Of a stretch of 64,000 bases of DNA, positions 61,001 to 64,000 are shown in pieces. The notes beneath the pieces are model-generated. The model had not been told where the DNA came from. It searched no databases and was given only the letters and a program-made list of their open reading frames with translations. The DNA is from Corbicula japonica (Eukaryota > Mollusca > Bivalvia > Venerida > Cyrenidae), in the NCBI GenBank assembly GCA_038501625.1, contig JAZAYU010000885.1, positions 1 through 64,000 on the forward strand, read 5' to 3'. Positions within the stretch are counted from its first letter, which is position 1. Each line of letters opens with the position of its first letter. A program made the position numbers and the translations under genes.

Positions 61001-63410
61001 GTGTATTCTGGCTAAGTGAAGACTGTGGCATGCTGGTTACGTATGATGTCAATTACAAGAGCGATGGCAGTTTTGGGGATAGCTGCCATGTCCTTAGCTT
61101 CAACTAAAATCTGAAATGTCAAATTAAAACAATTTTGACTAATTCAACAGAAATTCTGTTTACTCTTTCAAAACCAAGTTTTCACAAGAAAAAAACGTCG
61201 CCACGTGCCGAAAACCAGGTTTTCATTTAGTACTTGTATTTGATATCAATAGATCACAGCTAACTCAAGTTATTATGCAGAAATTGAATTTCCATGACCA
61301 TTACCTTGATCAAAGAGGTCTGAGGAACAATCTCGAGTTGCGTCTTGGTATAAGCTATCCACACACCAAGTTTGGTGTCAATAGGTCAAATAAAACTGAA
61401 GTTATTACATGGAAACTGATTTTCTATTTTTAGCAACAAGCAACAGTGACCTTGACCTTGATCAAAGACAAATGCGAAGCAATTCCATGTTGCATCCCAT
61501 ATAAGCTTTCCACACACTAAGTTTGGTGTCAATAGGTCAAAGCAAACTCAAGTCATTGAGCAGAAACTGAATTTCTTTTTAAAGCAACAGTGACCTTGAC
61601 CTTGATCATAGACATCAATGTAGCAATCTCAAGTTGTGTCTTGATATAAGCTACCCACATACCAAGTTTTGTGTTGATAGGTCACAGCTTACTCAAATAA
61701 TTATGTGTAACCTGAATATCTATTTTTGGAACAGTGATCTTGACCTTGATCACAGACACCAGGTAGCAATCCTTAGTAGCATCTTGATATAAGCTACCAA
61801 CACACCAAACTTTGGCATAAATCGGCCAAAGCAAACTCAAGTTATTGAGCAGAAACTGAATTTCTATGTTTAGCAACAGTGACCTTGACCTTAACCAAGC
61901 TGCCTCTTGATATAAGAAATCCAAATACCAAGTTTGGAGACAATAGGCAATTTGGCGTCAATAGATAACATTCACCAAAAAAAAATTTAAAAATTCTAAT
62001 TGAAAAAGGGGCATAACTGGCAAAATACAGTCAGGGGTTATGAAACTTGCCCGGATTACCGGTATTGTGATGACGGACAACTATGTTAAGTTTCAAAGCT
62101 GTATCTTGAACAGTTACTGAGAAAAAGACAATATTAACAAAAAACTTAACCAAAATTCTTAGTGAAAAAGGGGCATAACTTTGGCAAAATACAGTCAGGG
62201 GTTATGAAACTTGTCCTGATAATTAGTATCGTGATGTCAGATAACTATGTTTAGTTTCAAAGCTCTACCTTGAATGGTTACTGAGAAAAAGACAACTTTA
62301 ACAAAAAACTTAACCAAATGTTGACGCCCGCCCACCCGCCTGCCAACGACATACCCCAATCTAATAACCAGGATTTTTCTAAATAAAATCTGGTTAGAAA
62401 CCCCATAAAAATCAGCATCAAATTTACATTATTTGTTATTTACTATATTTTATAGTCAGAAATCACAATTTCACATACGATTAGGAACCTTTTTAATAAC
62501 TAATCTTTAAACCAGTTTTGTACTGACCTCAATACTCCTTCTCTGGTGAGAGGCTGACTTATGTAAATACTGCCTTCAGTTTCACTGATCACAAACTGGC
62601 TAAAGCCTTTGGGTGGGGTATAGCTTAAACTTCAGAGACTGTATCTAACTGTACTACTTGGTGTCTGAAATTAACATAGAAATAGCATTGACTAGCAAGT
62701 TTTGATTTAAACACTATTTCAAAGTAATACAGCTGATACATAAGTTTGTGGGTATTCAGAAAGGAATCCTTCTGTATCAAGTTTTGCATGCAAGCACAAA
62801 TGTTTCAGTCAATATGAACAGTTTAAATTTGTTTATTGTTTTGTTTTAAAATGTTTCATTCTCTGGGTAGCACTGGCTGTCAAATATTATACATTTATTC
62901 AAAAAAATAATTTAACTTAAACATTACATAACATATTATAGATCATGAAGGTTGATTAAATCTTGTGGCAGATGGTTAAAACACATGCTAACACTTGTTT
63001 GATCATCCCGCCACTGAGATGAATTAATTCTGCTGGATCCAATGGGTAACCATTGTAAACTCAAAGTACGAAGCACATCACTAAATGCAGTCTGATCAGT
63101 GTCAACATGGTTTCCTTTTCATGTCTTATATTCAATGATGAAATTACTGTAAAATATCGCTAAAGACTTATGGAATGACATATTAAAAGAAAAGCAATCT
63201 GCTGACATCACTTACATCAGCAAGGTCAGCATCCGTGGCTACCGTTCTGATAACGGACTGTTGGACTTAGAGATATTCTGATATCGTAATATTGAACAAG
63301 CTTGCTGAGAACCTGGGTCCATTTGGATTACACAATACAGTAATTGTGACGAAAAGGTCAAAGCGTGGAACAGCATTGGTGCCTGGATTGTCTGTCACCT
63401 GAACAGTCAT
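27830..63410 (-). CDS. Giant multi-exon cadherin-repeat protein (partial)
   Basis: I placed 36 exons (listed below, numbered from the 5' side at the right). Together they encode some 18-20 extracellular cadherin (EC) repeats. Each repeat shows the family signs: A-x-D-x-G-x-P, a linker before P-x-F, E..., A-x-D-x-D, x-Y-x-I, FFxI, TGxI and a Tyr near the end. EC repeats make calcium-stiffened rods in cell-cell adhesion. Most repeats use two exons in phase 0. The start is beyond base 64000, and no membrane span or tail was found, so the 3' end is also missing. Three expected A exons were not found (between exons 13 and 14, 18 and 19, 25 and 26). About half the exons hold single-base indels or stops. 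The protein could be Fat-, dachsous- or CDH23-like in repeat number, but nothing in this part fixes the subfamily. Confidence 0.75.
28119..28232. repeat. 58-bp direct tandem duplication
   Basis: AAGTGAATGAAAACTGATAC starts two adjacent, nearly equal units in an intron. Confidence 0.7.
28494..28619 (-). CDS. Cadherin gene exon 35 (B type)
   Basis: APHSVVHYEIGGDPIDI, then shifted IDSVSGAVML, and back to the first frame AFTLATLLLTD before GTGAGT. Two compensating indels leave 126 nt. Confidence 0.55.
28960..29040. mobile_element. TTAA MITE family A remnant
   Basis: AGATCAGAAATAACCCA and a right end GGAGTAAAGGGTTAAC remain. Confidence 0.5.
29070..29256 (-). CDS. Cadherin gene exon 34 (A type)
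   Basis: VRVQVQDGENHRLSDIFVEV, VYVNCNLFPPVL, then shifted NFGVLIRYIAATIHDTT before GTAAGTG. 187 nt, one more than a multiple of three. Confidence 0.65.
29543..29674 (-). CDS. Cadherin gene exon 33 (B type), intact
   Basis: 44 open codons: APFKSLEYDIIRDDSASTFF, GIRPVNRIVPLRAFIPSHAT, SVHY, then GTAATC. Confidence 0.7.
30024..30208 (-). CDS. Cadherin gene exon 32 (A type)
   Basis: VSLVA, then shifted DNGSPFRSADALLIVNILRN, QVPPVFQSEPYTTTVNRN, one TAG, and SIYRVTATDADIQ. The length, 185 nt, is 186 minus one. Confidence 0.65.
30308..30471. repeat. Long foldback hairpin
   Basis: CCCATTGGGGGAAACAGTAC and its perfect inverted copy form the outer stem. Inside, AATGTCAACC pairs with GGTTGACATT around GAGGCGTTAGCCGA. 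It lies in the intron between exons 31 and 32. Confidence 0.85.
30780..32660. other. Long intron stretch, nothing recognised
   Basis: AT-rich intron sequence of the cadherin gene without clear exon or mobile element. Confidence 0.45.
32674..32805 (-). CDS. Cadherin gene exon 31 (B type)
   Basis: 44 codons with one TAG: APNNVVTYSILAT, stop, then LNCILFYAKPTNKQIYLHTS and GVSATRYY before GTAAGTGG. The splice sites are ideal. Confidence 0.65.
33163..33333 (-). CDS. Cadherin gene exon 30 (A type), intact
   Basis: 57 open codons: LCVRATDGGYIPCVQDEVLT, VNGNEFPPAWVPKNLYQVTI, ending VYNDRQ before GTATCA. Confidence 0.75.
33700..33814 (-). CDS. Cadherin gene exon 29 (B type)
   Basis: GRFKTIIYSLVEDDNASVLF, RIGPTL, then shifted GSRVLRTLPVYVE before GTAAGA. 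Confidence 0.6.
34080..34262. repeat. Degenerate C-rich minisatellite
   Basis: Phrases like GAGTCCAGTTTGCCCCTACC and GAGTCCATTGTGCCACTTAA recur at about 30-35 bp in the intron left of exon 28. Confidence 0.55.
34283..34443 (-). CDS. Cadherin gene exon 28 (A type)
   Basis: IFVRAYDLGTPQKTTANRAT, VRITVVRNQNCPSV, then shifted FNVSAVDGDVA before GTAAGTG. Confidence 0.6.
34733..35068 (-). CDS. Cadherin gene exon 27 (A and B fused)
   Basis: VRLQVNDGGVPSLYITAILT, INRNL, EYTVHILEDQTLG, then shifted ISRVTATDADERAPHNTVRY and KAVASTSGNAVTYFG. ATDADER-APHNTVRY runs across the place where other repeats have an intron. Confidence 0.65.
35431..35565 (-). CDS. Cadherin gene exon 26 (B type)
   Basis: NTLRYTIIGDDSSPTYFWIN, STTGSVFFASQIDFDTLAAY, then GTAACC. 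The first few codons are out of frame. Confidence 0.65.
35744..35873 (-). CDS. Cadherin gene exon 25 (B type), damaged
   Basis: APHNTIRYKG, then shifted FYIIEVTG and RSLLYDHCQASLFI before GTAAG. It shows several frame changes. Confidence 0.45.
36158..36333 (-). CDS. Cadherin gene exon 24 (A type)
   Basis: ICVQARDLGAPARYGYTLCR, VRQNFQAPFFLNNSYSMTIL, then shifted GDIPMILTISARDNDPV. The length, 176 nt, is 177 minus one. Confidence 0.65.
36474..36716. mobile_element. TTAA MITE family A, full-length copy
   Basis: TTTAACCCTTTCCTCTACAG at the left, TATAGAGGAGAAGGTTTAA at the right. Confidence 0.8.
36818..37026. mobile_element. TTAA MITE family A copy, left end worn
   Basis: The inner cores and right end (AAGTAAAGGGTTATTTAA) are clear. 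Confidence 0.7.
37289..37399 (-). CDS. Cadherin gene exon 23 (B type), intact
   Basis: 37 open codons after TTTTGCAG: SGQIHYDITSSLFSVDQLTG, RINVVRDLLSAGRESFN, then GTAAGTG. Confidence 0.75.
37928..38081 (-). CDS. Cadherin gene exon 22 (A type)
   Basis: LEVALRDNDPVTPQ, then shifted SAVRNAFNNQSCDVALNQL, and QVAATDGDRS before GTAAGTAA. Confidence 0.6.
38457..38576 (-). CDS. Cadherin gene exon 21 (B type), intact
   Basis: 40 open codons: APYNTMVFSAVNRLGNNLAA, EYIGVTVNSGDIFITDNVLV, then GTATGT. Confidence 0.75.
38835..38988. repeat. Foldback hairpin
   Basis: AAGGATTGAATCAATATT pairs with AATATCGATTCATCCTT, and inner TTTAAAGT pairs with ACTTTAAA around GAAGCCCGAAGGGCTTC. It lies in the intron between exons 20 and 21. 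Confidence 0.8.
39454..39635 (-). CDS. Cadherin gene exon 20 (A type)
   Basis: IRVLAQDGGIPHLSSTTTVY, VSMQR, then shifted NQNAPWQQHNYTVTVNKIQD and LTLSAFDQDIQ. The length, 182 nt, is 183 minus one. Confidence 0.65.
39835..39962. mobile_element. Hairpin MITE family B copy, diverged
   Basis: CAGTCTCAAATTTCAAGTAT and CTTGAGATAAGAGACTTG remain as arms. Confidence 0.6.
40038..40140. mobile_element. Hairpin MITE family B, eroded copy
   Basis: TATAAAACTGGGTCTCAAAT and GATTTTCAGTTATATGATCT mark its ends. Confidence 0.5.
40169..40287 (-). CDS. Cadherin gene exon 19 (B type)
   Basis: SPYNQTSYNPGTNSF, then in a shifted frame FFINPNSSIISTSTSGLISY and ADSYYV before GTAAGC. The length, 119 nt, is 120 minus one. 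Confidence 0.55.
40512..40588. mobile_element. TTAA MITE family A, left part, split by a LINE
   Basis: TTAACCCTTAACTCCATATA through GATCCAGATCAGCCAGC. The rest of the copy resumes at 42720. Confidence 0.75.
40589..42719 (-). mobile_element. 5'-truncated CR1/Jockey-like LINE
   Basis: This 2131-bp insertion lies between two copies of a 10-bp target duplication TTTTTTATTT (40579-40588 and 42720-42729). It holds the reverse transcriptase and C-terminal part but no endonuclease, as expected from incomplete reverse transcription. It sits in the intron between cadherin exons 18 and 19, on the same strand as the gene. Confidence 0.85.
40855..42719 (-). pseudogene. LINE reverse transcriptase and C-terminal domain
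   Basis: In order: ICDILSNLQTKKVIGEDGIS, NYRPISLLSCVGKVMERVVY, QSGFRPNHSTVYQLIELYNQ, FCDISKAFDRVWHKGLLFKL, KAGVPQGSILCPLFFLVYMN, RLFADDTSIALTT and HLGVTLSDDGKWHEHI, the usual fingers, palm and thumb motifs with the FADD catalytic pair intact. At about 41.61 kb a TAG and a one-base loss stop the frame after EYASAV. The next frame gives CSEFEKTKLERIQYEAARIV, SYNL-like YNLRN, and a C-terminal CRCNDGIEDANHFFLICSNY knuckle. The open frame of 403 codons seen on this strand begins at 42818, inside the host MITE, so its first residues are not LINE protein. Confidence 0.85.
42720..42846. mobile_element. TTAA MITE family A, right part, split by a LINE
   Basis: It begins with the second target-duplication copy and ends ATATGGAGGAAAGCGTTAA. 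Confidence 0.75.
43018..43206. mobile_element. TTAA MITE family A, right end lost
   Basis: TTTAACCCTTTTCTCCCAAG at the left; both inner cores are visible. Confidence 0.65.
43473..43593 (-). CDS. Cadherin gene exon 18 (B type)
   Basis: RCGVVSIMESNVINQLTYSA, SYFYLNPYTIPATDDGIPN, then a GTATTC donor. The acceptor is ATACAG. Confidence 0.5.
43628..43869. mobile_element. TTAA MITE family A, diverged copy
   Basis: Cores GTGTAGATTCAAATCAGCTG and TTTGCTGGCTGATCAGG; right end AGAGTAAACGGTTAA. Confidence 0.65.
44197..44375 (-). CDS. Cadherin gene exon 17 (A type)
   Basis: LGLEVYDTAYPSQVARTNIT, ISVNRNPSV, then in a shifted frame FSEQSYTRTITKDYTLGLSV and TSSDADSV. The length, 179 nt, is 180 minus one. 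Confidence 0.65.
44725..44841 (-). CDS. Cadherin gene exon 16 (B type), intact
   Basis: 39 open codons: GQQLSGQNFAAAFYFMINST, TGDIMVCNPLTTDGSLSDT, then GTAAGTT. Confidence 0.75.
44867..44997. mobile_element. TTAA MITE family A, left half
   Basis: GCCCTTTACTCCACATATAA then TATCCAGATCAGCC; it stops after GTCAGAAATAACCC. Confidence 0.6.
45338..45435. mobile_element. Hairpin MITE family B, eroded copy
   Basis: CAAGTCTCCATTTCAGCC and ATCTCAGTTTTATAATCTTA are left. Confidence 0.55.
45463..45736 (-). CDS. Cadherin gene exon 15 (A type) with internal duplication
   Basis: FTVLARDQSSPEKTGTATVR, LGSSNPPVWVNNAPYSTVIN, GTAMGKSIYQQ; then an 82-bp stretch repeats, about 85 percent alike, out of frame. 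The exon ends RIYQQSRANDNDLM before GTAATTG. The duplication explains its length, 274 nt against about 190. Confidence 0.65.
45740..47110. other. Intron stretch between cadherin exons 14 and 15
   Basis: AT-rich sequence with one MITE B hairpin at its right end. I found no exon, although the gene order does not require one here. Confidence 0.4.
46985..47085. mobile_element. Hairpin MITE family B copy
   Basis: GCAAACCAGTCACCATATTG, then GAGATTTGAGACTGGTCTCC and a worn AGTTTTTTTAATCTAGGGC. Confidence 0.6.
47117..47235 (-). CDS. Cadherin gene exon 14 (B type)
   Basis: Open throughout: DGLAYSPIQQQFGTPIDNFY, VGPFSGLISLRQALESAQT. Two B exons in a row (13 and 14) imply that an A exon between them was missed or lost. 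Confidence 0.65.
47723..47853 (-). CDS. Cadherin gene exon 13 (B type)
   Basis: QPENVVKYEIIGHRDAPVYF, YIN, then one base is missing and the frame resumes PVTARISLFDSLQDTATSFY R before GTAAGTTG. The length, 131 nt, is 132 minus one. Confidence 0.65.
47955..48146. mobile_element. TTAA MITE family A, eroded copy
   Basis: GTAGATCCTGATCAGACAGG and the left core are recognisable; the tips are lost. Confidence 0.55.
48165..48365 (-). CDS. Cadherin gene exon 12 (A type), intact
   Basis: 67 open codons: LRLYAVDGGNLADLSYASLT, VNRNLFPPDF, ISETAFPGTFIVQLNETDAD, then GTAAGTG. It is one of the clearest EC halves in the gene. Confidence 0.8.
48500..48922. mobile_element. Two nested TTAA MITE family A copies
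   Basis: An outer copy (48500-48604 and about 48813-48922) is split by a complete inner copy (48609-48812, ends ACTCCTTTCCTCCACAGACA and ATATATGGAGGAAAGGGATT). The outer halves join at the family centre. Confidence 0.7.
49045..49165. mobile_element. Hairpin MITE family B copy
   Basis: Ends CCAAAATCATAATACTAAGA and TTTAGTTATGATCTTGGGCC enclose GACCAGTATCAAATCTC and GAGATTTGAGACTGGTC. Confidence 0.75.
49205..49351 (-). CDS. Cadherin gene exon 11 (B type), intact
   Basis: 49 open codons: NPFNLSSVSTIEDDFAPTFF, YLESVTTNIYNVRVQK, ending ASDTRAQYQ before GTGACA. Confidence 0.7.
49561..49742 (-). CDS. Cadherin gene exon 10 (A type)
   Basis: LTILVFDLGTPS, a TGA stop, then TASVTVSVYRNQFPPFFLNT, and in a shifted frame ASIYRFTVSDAETQ. 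The length, 182 nt, is 183 minus one. Confidence 0.65.
49920..50150. mobile_element. TTAA MITE family A copy
   Basis: Inner cores TATAGATCCAGATCAGCTGG and CCAGCTGATCTGGATTTACA; the tips are diverged. Confidence 0.7.
50210..50330 (-). CDS. Cadherin gene exon 9 (B type)
   Basis: VPYFLTETVRAQEYFQVVPS TG, then after a one-base shift FLIKPVYQDTVNTSYI before GTAAGC. Confidence 0.6.
50800..50985 (-). CDS. Cadherin gene exon 8 (A type), intact
   Basis: 62 open codons: VCVLVFDGRIPSLTETTLVY, ITRNQF, and ending IRVSAFDQDTA before GTAAG. The linker has RN in place of NDN. Confidence 0.75.
51413..51462. mobile_element. TTAA MITE family A remnant
   Basis: GTGTAGATCCTGATCAGCCA with short flanks. Confidence 0.4.
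51542..52045. repeat. 36-bp minisatellite, 14 units
   Basis: Unit GGGCAATGATAGATTACCTG then GTAGATTGAAGTACTT, repeated 14 times with only a few single-base changes. Because 36 is divisible by three and the unit lacks stops in several frames, long artificial open frames run through it on both strands. It lies in a cadherin-gene intron. Confidence 0.95.
52125..52446 (-). mobile_element. Fragment related to the 8.6-8.9 kb LINE part
   Basis: It matches 8590-8885 along its length, including the acceptor-like CTTTATGTTTCAG and the adjoining non-coding part. It has no intact frame. Confidence 0.75.
52488..52714. mobile_element. TTAA MITE family A copy
   Basis: AACCATTTCCTTCATAGACA at the left, TTTATGGAGGAAAGGGTTAA at the right. 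Confidence 0.8.
53400..53610 (-). CDS. Cadherin gene exon 7 (B type)
   Basis: It opens TVDPDLGLNGNVFSLSAGD and continues AILFKVDANDGVILPLKEFF and YSFTAFAMD, a standard EC half. A TAA follows MD, after which the frame is disturbed up to the donor GTAAGT at 53399. The left edge is less certain than the right. Confidence 0.65.
53713..53860. mobile_element. Hairpin MITE family B, near perfect
   Basis: AAGGTTATAAAACTGAG and CTCAGTTTATAACCTT end it; AAACCAGTCTCAAATCTCAA and its complement form the stem. Confidence 0.85.
53899..54138. mobile_element. TTAA MITE family A copy
   Basis: TTAAACCTTTTCTTCATAGA and ACATGGAAGAATAGAGTTAA at the ends. Confidence 0.75.
54395..54535. mobile_element. Hairpin MITE family B copy
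   Basis: AAGTCTCAAATCTCAAGCAT and CAGATTTGAGACTGGTTTCC arms next to cadherin exon 6. Confidence 0.75.
54551..54714 (-). CDS. Cadherin gene exon 6, canonical linker
   Basis: Fully open. It contains LTIIDTNDNSPAFQYPVYPS, the classical DxNDNxPxF calcium-binding linker, and continues to IIESPLTLE before GTAAGTAGG. It is the only exon found here with the textbook linker. Confidence 0.8.
55458..55680. mobile_element. TTAA MITE family A, diverged copy
   Basis: TTGTAGATCCACCTCAGCAG and CTGGCTCATCTTTATCTACA cores. Confidence 0.6.
55760..55906 (-). CDS. Cadherin gene exon 5 (B type)
   Basis: It reads LFAVVTTNVGDCELRVIENL, then, in a shifted frame, EYFWNITIGVREYTSG. The pattern LFxV...L.V...LD matches the second half of an EC repeat. 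The donor is AAG-GTATTT. Confidence 0.55.
55938..56129. mobile_element. TTAA MITE family A copy, shortened
   Basis: TTAACCCTTTCTTTCATAAA and TAAGGAGGAAAGGGTTATA with part of the left core missing. Confidence 0.75.
56130..56540. other. Intron stretch, nothing recognised
   Basis: AT-rich sequence between a MITE and the 166-bp repeat element. Confidence 0.45.
56543..57682. mobile_element. Element with 166-bp tandem core and hairpin ends
   Basis: It begins AACAAGAGGGCCATGATGGCCC, which folds on itself, then GCTCACCTGAG. Six TGTGGTTTCAGACAAG starts are spaced 166 bp (once 167). A unique tail contains TTGCCATGGCAACCAGAGTT, and the end is AGCACAAGTGCTCAGGTGAG, with the inverted counterpart of GCTCACCTGAG. 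The layout (short inverted ends, tandem core, unique tail) resembles the pearl/Helentron type. Confidence 0.7.
57684..58300. repeat. Segmental duplication, copy 1
   Basis: From a half family-B arm (TCAATTCTCAAGCATCTGAC) through a family-A MITE to GACAAGTTCTTAATATTGCA. It corresponds to 58518-59125. Confidence 0.7.
57806..58063. mobile_element. TTAA MITE family A copy (in duplication 1)
   Basis: AACCCTTCCCTCCTTATACA and CTATGGACAAAAGGGTTAA. Confidence 0.75.
58363..58487. mobile_element. TTAA MITE family A, right half
   Basis: It starts GTTAATTCTGACTAAAATGG and ends ATATGGAGGAAAAGGGTTAA. Confidence 0.7.
58518..59125. repeat. Segmental duplication, copy 2
   Basis: Same order of parts as 57684-58300, with diverged sequence throughout. 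Confidence 0.7.
58668..58895. mobile_element. TTAA MITE family A copy (in duplication 2)
   Basis: Cores GTGTAGATCCAGATCAGCTG and GATGATCTGGATCTACACTG in the same place as in copy 1. Confidence 0.7.
59400..59985. mobile_element. Second, 5'-truncated copy of the 166-bp element
   Basis: It has two core units, then the same tail (GTTGCCATGGCAACCAGAGT) and the same end AAGTGCTCAGGTGAGCTAA as at 57.68 kb. A CGCACGACG run is present before the end. Confidence 0.75.
60035..60301 (-). CDS. Cadherin gene exon 4
   Basis: The acceptor TTTTTTGCAG opens FSIIAIDRAGN; after one frame change come LVTVDVTYTTIERKLGF, NLITTLDVTSTNTLLRVICE and NVANNPDCG. The join to exon 5 gives NNPDCG-LFAVV, which fits a cadherin strand. 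The donor is GTGGGT. Confidence 0.6.
60782..61110 (-). CDS. Cadherin gene exon 3 (A and B fused)
   Basis: The first half reads ILVEAKDMAAIPKTAIALVI and IIRNQHATVF. The second half, in another frame, reads LFSATAIDDDQQVTLSRNTP, AEFDYLVDPD and GITKDGVVCVRGNL. Two TAG stops and a frame change lie between them. This exon holds both halves of a repeat without an intron. Confidence 0.6.
61195..62400. mobile_element. Element with 145-150 bp diverged tandem core
   Basis: Units with CAACAGTGACCTTGACCTTG and ACACACCAAGTTTGGTGTCA recur at about 122-151 bp. A second pair of units (GGGGCATAACT, CAGGGGTTATGAAACTTG) follows, then a CCCGCCCACC tract and a closing hairpin near 62368-62396. It lies in the intron between exons 2 and 3. 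Confidence 0.65.
62528..62664 (-). CDS. Cadherin gene exon 2 (B type)
   Basis: It follows exon 1 in sense: TPSSTVRYSL, then GFSQFVISETEGSIYISQPL and TREGVLR. The length, 137 nt, is one short of a multiple of three, and a stop lies early, as expected from a single-base loss. Confidence 0.65.
63216..63410 (-). CDS. Cadherin gene exon 1 in window (A type)
   Basis: A 195-nt exon between CAG and GTAAGTGATG. It reads MTVQVTDNPGTNAVPRFDLF, linker CNPNGPRFSASLFNITISEY, then RTVATDADLAD. One in-frame TAA interrupts it; the frame is otherwise continuous. Upstream exons must lie beyond the window. Confidence 0.7.
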
Positions 63411-63419
63411 CTACAAAGA

Positions 63420-64000
63420 AACAAGAAAAATATAAGATAATGTAATTAATGGATATCAGTAAGGGATTTTTAGCATTGGTAACACTGACTAAATACAGGC
63501 TGTCAACCAGGTCATCTCCCAAATATAGGAAAAATATAGGAATATTTTTTGCAACAAATATAGGAGTTTTTGGATGATTATGAGGCAAAATATAGGAGTT
63601 TGGAACTGAAAATAGTTTTATTTACTTACACTTATACAAATGATTTTCACTTGTGCATTTCCTGTTTCTACAATAATCAATGTCCAAAATGTCTACTGTA
63701 ATAATGAAGGAAACCATTAACTTTAACAACAGCATCATCAAGCACATCACCAACATCTGAATGACCATTCAAACAAGGGGGGAATGCAGAAACCTCATTA
63801 AAGCCACATTTTTCAGTTTTTGTTTGTCTTCTATGATATATAGATATATAGAGATATATAGTCTTCTACATATGCTGTACACAGCAACCACCCATCCACC
63901 GGGTCAAATTGCTGTGTGTGTTAAAATCTGGGTTACTATGTCCAAAAGAGTTCAGTCAAAAGTGACCCCAAGGCCTTACTTTGGACAAACTCTATTGAGA
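63420..64000. other. Intron stretch at the window end
   Basis: It contains an ATATAGGAAAAATATAGG short repeat near 63525 and an ATATAGA run near 63838; no exon was recognised. Confidence 0.45.

Overview
The window looks like intron-rich, repeat-laden nuclear DNA of a bivalve mollusc. The basis is a pearl-like element with 156-bp core repeats of the type described in bivalves, TTAA-flanked MITEs at very high density, several LINE fragments, and short exons bounded by GT/AG in AT-rich introns. A heterodont such as a dreissenid mussel is my best guess, but the species is not proven. Most long open frames are parts of mobile elements or of a multi-exon minus-strand gene.

Right half (about 27.8-63.4 kb, minus strand): one very large gene built of cadherin (EC) repeats. 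I could place 36 exons. Most repeats are split over two small exons. An A exon carries the end of one strand set, an N-x-x-P linker and an A-x-D-x-D motif. A B exon carries APxNxVxY, FFxI, TTGxI and an end near YR. The 5' end lies beyond base 64000, and I found no transmembrane or cytoplasmic exon. Many exons keep perfect splice sites but hold one single-base indel or stop. The locus is therefore either a young pseudogene or an expressed gene in an assembly with uncorrected indels. Its introns hold dozens of MITEs, a CR1/Jockey-like LINE, a 36-bp minisatellite and three tandem-repeat elements.

Left part: 3.4-9.9 kb is a broken two-ORF non-LTR retrotransposon on the minus strand, with a piggyBac-type MITE sitting exactly in its reverse transcriptase. 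Next come a dimeric tandem repeat (11.2-11.9 kb), a locally amplified block with four copies of a 45-nt exon-like module (12.0-13.5 kb), a Tc1/mariner-like element (13.7-14.9 kb), a foldback repeat (17.0-17.3 kb), a lone neuroligin-like membrane exon (17.8-18.1 kb), a PIF/Harbinger-like MITE (18.2-19.1 kb), the pearl-like element (20.35-22.0 kb), a possible signal-peptide first exon (22.33 kb) and a cluster of TTAA MITEs. A lone exon at 25.7-25.9 kb resembles the C-terminus of GPR107/GPR108 proteins.

No rRNA, CRISPR array or confident tRNA gene was seen. All calls come from reading the sequence by eye. Exon edges are inferred from GT/AG signals and reading frame and have not been tested against transcripts.
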